From an uncultured Bacteroidales bacterium (lineage in GTDB: Bacteria; Bacteroidota; Bacteroidia; Bacteroidales; UBA4417), in contig CAIRMR010000192.1 of NCBI GenBank assembly GCA_903879715.1, forward strand, positions 1-52,593: a stretch of DNA of 52,593 nucleotides. The letters run 5' to 3'. The notes under the pieces are model-generated. The model made no database searches, was not told the origin of the DNA, and was given only the letters and a program-made list of their open reading frames with translations. The first letter of the stretch is position 1; each line of letters opens with the position of its first letter. This document shows positions 50,813-52,593 of this stretch, piece after piece. Made by a program: the position numbers and the translations under genes.

Positions 50813-52447
50813 ATGAAAAAACTTTTATTCGAAACAATACTCTTGTTAATTGCAGCAGGTATTTATGCCCAACAGCAAGTACCACCTCAAACCAACCAGG
50901 TTATTGTCAGGTTCAGGAGTGATTTTGTTTTAAATGAGTTATCTAAATCCAGATTGCAGACTGGTGCCGTTCAGGTTGACCGTATCATAGCTGAATACAG
51001 TGGACAAAGTATACGAAAGTTAAATACCGGCAATAAATCAGGCTATCAGGCTGTTACTTTAAAATTTAATGCTGGTGCTGATATCGGCAAAATAGTGTCT
51101 GAACTTTCAAGAGCAGATGTGGTTGCTTATGCGGAGCCTGATTTTATCGGGCAAGGAAGTGGAGCGCCCGGTACAACCCCAAATGATCAATACTTCAACC
51201 GCCAATGGGGTTTAAAAAATGATGGTTCTTTTTCTCTTTCTGCAGCAATTGCCGGAGCTGATATCGAAATGGAAGAAGGATGGGCACTTGAAAAAGGGGA
51301 TTCCTCAATAATCGTAGGTATTATTGATTCGGGATGTAAACTCGATCATCCTGACCTGCAAGGCAGGATATGGAAAAATTACGATGAGATTCCCGGCAAT
51401 GGAATTGATGAAGGCAACAATGGATATATTGATGATGATCAGGGTTGGGATTTTGCCAAAAGCGACAGCCTTCCTGCTGATGATTATGGGCACGGAACAA
51501 ATGTAGCTGGTATCATAGGTGCTAAGGCGAATAACGGCATCGGATATGCCGGTGTGGACTGGAATTGCAAACTGATGATTTTGAAAGGCCTGAACAGCGG
51601 AAATTGGGGTTATTATTCGTGGTGGAGTGATGCCATTCATTATGCAGTCGACAATGGAGCAAAAGTGATTAATATGTCACTCGGTGGAACAGGTGCTTCA
51701 ACCACGTTGAATGATGCTGTTAATTATGCATTAATCCATAATGTAACAATAGTTGCCTGTATGATGAATACCAATAGTAAAACTGCTTTTTATCCTGCGG
51801 CTTACCCGGGCGTTATTGCTGTTGGTTCAACTAATCCGGACGATAAAAGAAGCCATCCGTTTTTCTGGAGTAATACAAGTGGAAGCAATTACGGCCCTCA
51901 TATTTCGGTAGTAGCTCCTGGTAATTATATCTATGGGTTGGATTACCAATCAAATTCAGAATATGGCTATTATTGGGGCGGTACATCACAGGCTACGCCT
52001 CTTGTGTGTGGGCTTGCAGCATTAATACTGGCTCAAGATCCGGGTATGACACCCGCCCAGATTAAAACACTCATACAGAGCACAGCCGAAGACCAGGTTG
52101 GCGATCCTGCTGAAGATGCACCCGGTTGGGATCAGTATTTCGGATATGGAAGAATAAATGCGCATAATGCCTTGCTGCAGCTATCAGGTGAAAGTGAAAA
52201 AGACAAAAAAAACCAGAATTTTGTTGTGTATCCTAATCCGAGTGATGGAATCATCAATTTAAACCTGCTGGATGCTCCCGAAAACAATTCAGTTGTTACT
52301 ATTATCAACTCCCTTGGACAGACGGTTTATCAGAATGAAATCAAAAATCAGATGAGCACAATTCATATTTCACGGGTACCGGGAATTTATTTCATCAAAG
52401 TAAAACAAGGGACCGTAGAGCAGTCATCAAAAATCGTGATCAATTAG
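50813..52447 (+). CDS. Secreted S8 (subtilisin-type) serine protease with T9SS sorting tail
   Basis: The 544 aa contain a signal peptide (about 1-20), then an N-terminal inhibitor-like propeptide (about 28-112, NQVIVRFRSDFV ending in AEPDFIGQG). The S8 domain has catalytic D172 (VGIIDSGCKLDHP), H227 (DDYGHGTNVAGI) and S392 (GGTSQATPLVCG; Gln replaces the usual Met of GTSMATP). The C-terminal 75 residues are a type A sorting domain (NFVVYPNPSDGIINL), so export by the type IX system is expected. It is monocistronic and probably works at the cell surface or in the medium. A possible IS element begins soon after its stop. Confidence 0.95.
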   Translation: MKKLLFETILLLIAAGIYAQQQVPPQTNQVIVRFRSDFVLNELSKSRLQTGAVQVDRIIAEYSGQSIRKLNTGNKSGYQAVTLKFNAGADIGKIVSELSRADVVAYAEPDFIGQGSGAPGTTPNDQYFNRQWGLKNDGSFSLSAAIAGADIEMEEGWALEKGDSSIIVGIIDSGCKLDHPDLQGRIWKNYDEIPGNGIDEGNNGYIDDDQGWDFAKSDSLPADDYGHGTNVAGIIGAKANNGIGYAGVDWNCKLMILKGLNSGNWGYYSWWSDAIHYAVDNGAKVINMSLGGTGASTTLNDAVNYALIHNVTIVACMMNTNSKTAFYPAAYPGVIAVGSTNPDDKRSHPFFWSNTSGSNYGPHISVVAPGNYIYGLDYQSNSEYGYYWGGTSQATPLVCGLAALILAQDPGMTPAQIKTLIQSTAEDQVGDPAEDAPGWDQYFGYGRINAHNALLQLSGESEKDKKNQNFVVYPNPSDGIINLNLLDAPENNSVVTIINSLGQTVYQNEIKNQMSTIHISRVPGIYFIKVKQGTVEQSSKIVIN

Positions 52448-52506
52448 GCATATAAATAGGGTCTGCTGTTTAAATAAGAAGGACTTGTTTGCCAGGTAAT
52501 TATGGT

Positions 52507-52514
52507 TATATTTG
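52507..52514 (+). promoter_or_regulatory. Possible -7 box of the partial transposase gene
   Basis: TATATTTG fits TAnnTTTG and lies 21 bp before the ATG at 52536. A TTG at 52485-52487 lies 19 nt upstream. Confidence 0.4.
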
Positions 52515-52535
52515 AACAATCAAATGCACGGGAAT

Positions 52536-52593
52536 ATGAACAAGACCCACAGAAAGGTTGCACCTACCCCGCAATATGTCAGTCCTAATCAGC
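52536..52593 (+). CDS. Partial gene, possibly an IS transposase N-terminus
   Basis: The ATG at 52536 opens a frame that runs to the window edge without a stop: MNKTHRKVAPTPQYVSPNQ. The PQYVSPNQ opening resembles N-termini I remember for IS5/IS1182-type transposases of Bacteroidota. Nineteen residues are too few for a firm call. Its left inverted repeat might lie around 52459-52475 (GGGTCTGCTG), 12 bp past the subtilase stop, but the other end is outside the window. Confidence 0.45.
   Translation, partial: MNKTHRKVAPTPQYVSPNQ

Overview
The window is a chromosomal stretch of a Bacteroidota bacterium, most likely in the Bacteroidales/Marinilabiliales area. The evidence is a moderate-to-low GC content, very few Shine-Dalgarno sequences, several promoters of the Bacteroidota type (-33 TTTG, -7 TAnnTTTG), two secreted proteins with type IX secretion (T9SS) sorting tails, a fused SpmA/SpmB Gate protein, a FusA2-type EF-G paralogue and a viroplasmin-type RNase H. 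I saw no tRNA, rRNA, CRISPR array, phage or conjugative module. The only mobile-element sign is what looks like the first codons of a transposase at the right edge.

Layout. 1-4005 is a peroxide-defence locus: a newly read 45-codon membrane peptide gene, ahpF and ahpC (minus strand), and divergent oxyR. The ahpC-oxyR gap holds a palindrome placed like an OxyR operator. 4064-4206 is a nested inverted-repeat (REP-like) element. 4260-12097 (all minus) holds a carboxylesterase, an old yellow enzyme, a lipoprotein alpha/beta hydrolase, a large lipoprotein glycoside hydrolase and a DUF1003 membrane protein. 12347-17278 is the leu operon leuC-leuD-isopropylmalate/citramalate synthase-leuB, with a heptamer tandem repeat before leuB and a strong terminator after it. 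17728-23128 holds two orphan secreted proteins, a decayed epimerase-like remnant, a YceI protein, a second old yellow enzyme and an SPFH protein, separated by intergenic repeats. 23348-31576 (all plus) is housekeeping: lipoate ligase, a Gate membrane protein, fusA2, rnhA, then the yceD-rpmF-plsX-fabH operon. 31881-39348 (minus) has a dihydrouridine synthase, a tightly coupled ABC exporter with a LolA-like protein, an orphan secreted protein and a SNF2 helicase. 39630-52447 has a YfcC-type carrier, a T9SS cargo protein, a YncE-phosphoesterase fusion, a Gfo/Idh oxidoreductase, SpmAB, a DUF4143 ATPase, a beta-CASP metallohydrolase and a T9SS subtilase.

The most unusual structure is upstream of the DUF4143 ATPase gene. 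Five TACTCA boxes start exactly 22 bp apart (48761, 48783, 48805, 48827, 48849). Three of them are completed to TACTCA-N6-TGAGTA palindromes, and the array covers the gene's probable promoter. It looks like an iteron or operator array and is the best candidate for an undescribed regulatory or defence-related unit. Other items of note are the small membrane peptide, the OxyR control region, the nested REP element and the epimerase remnant.

All assignments rest on reading motifs and remembered family features. No database search was run.
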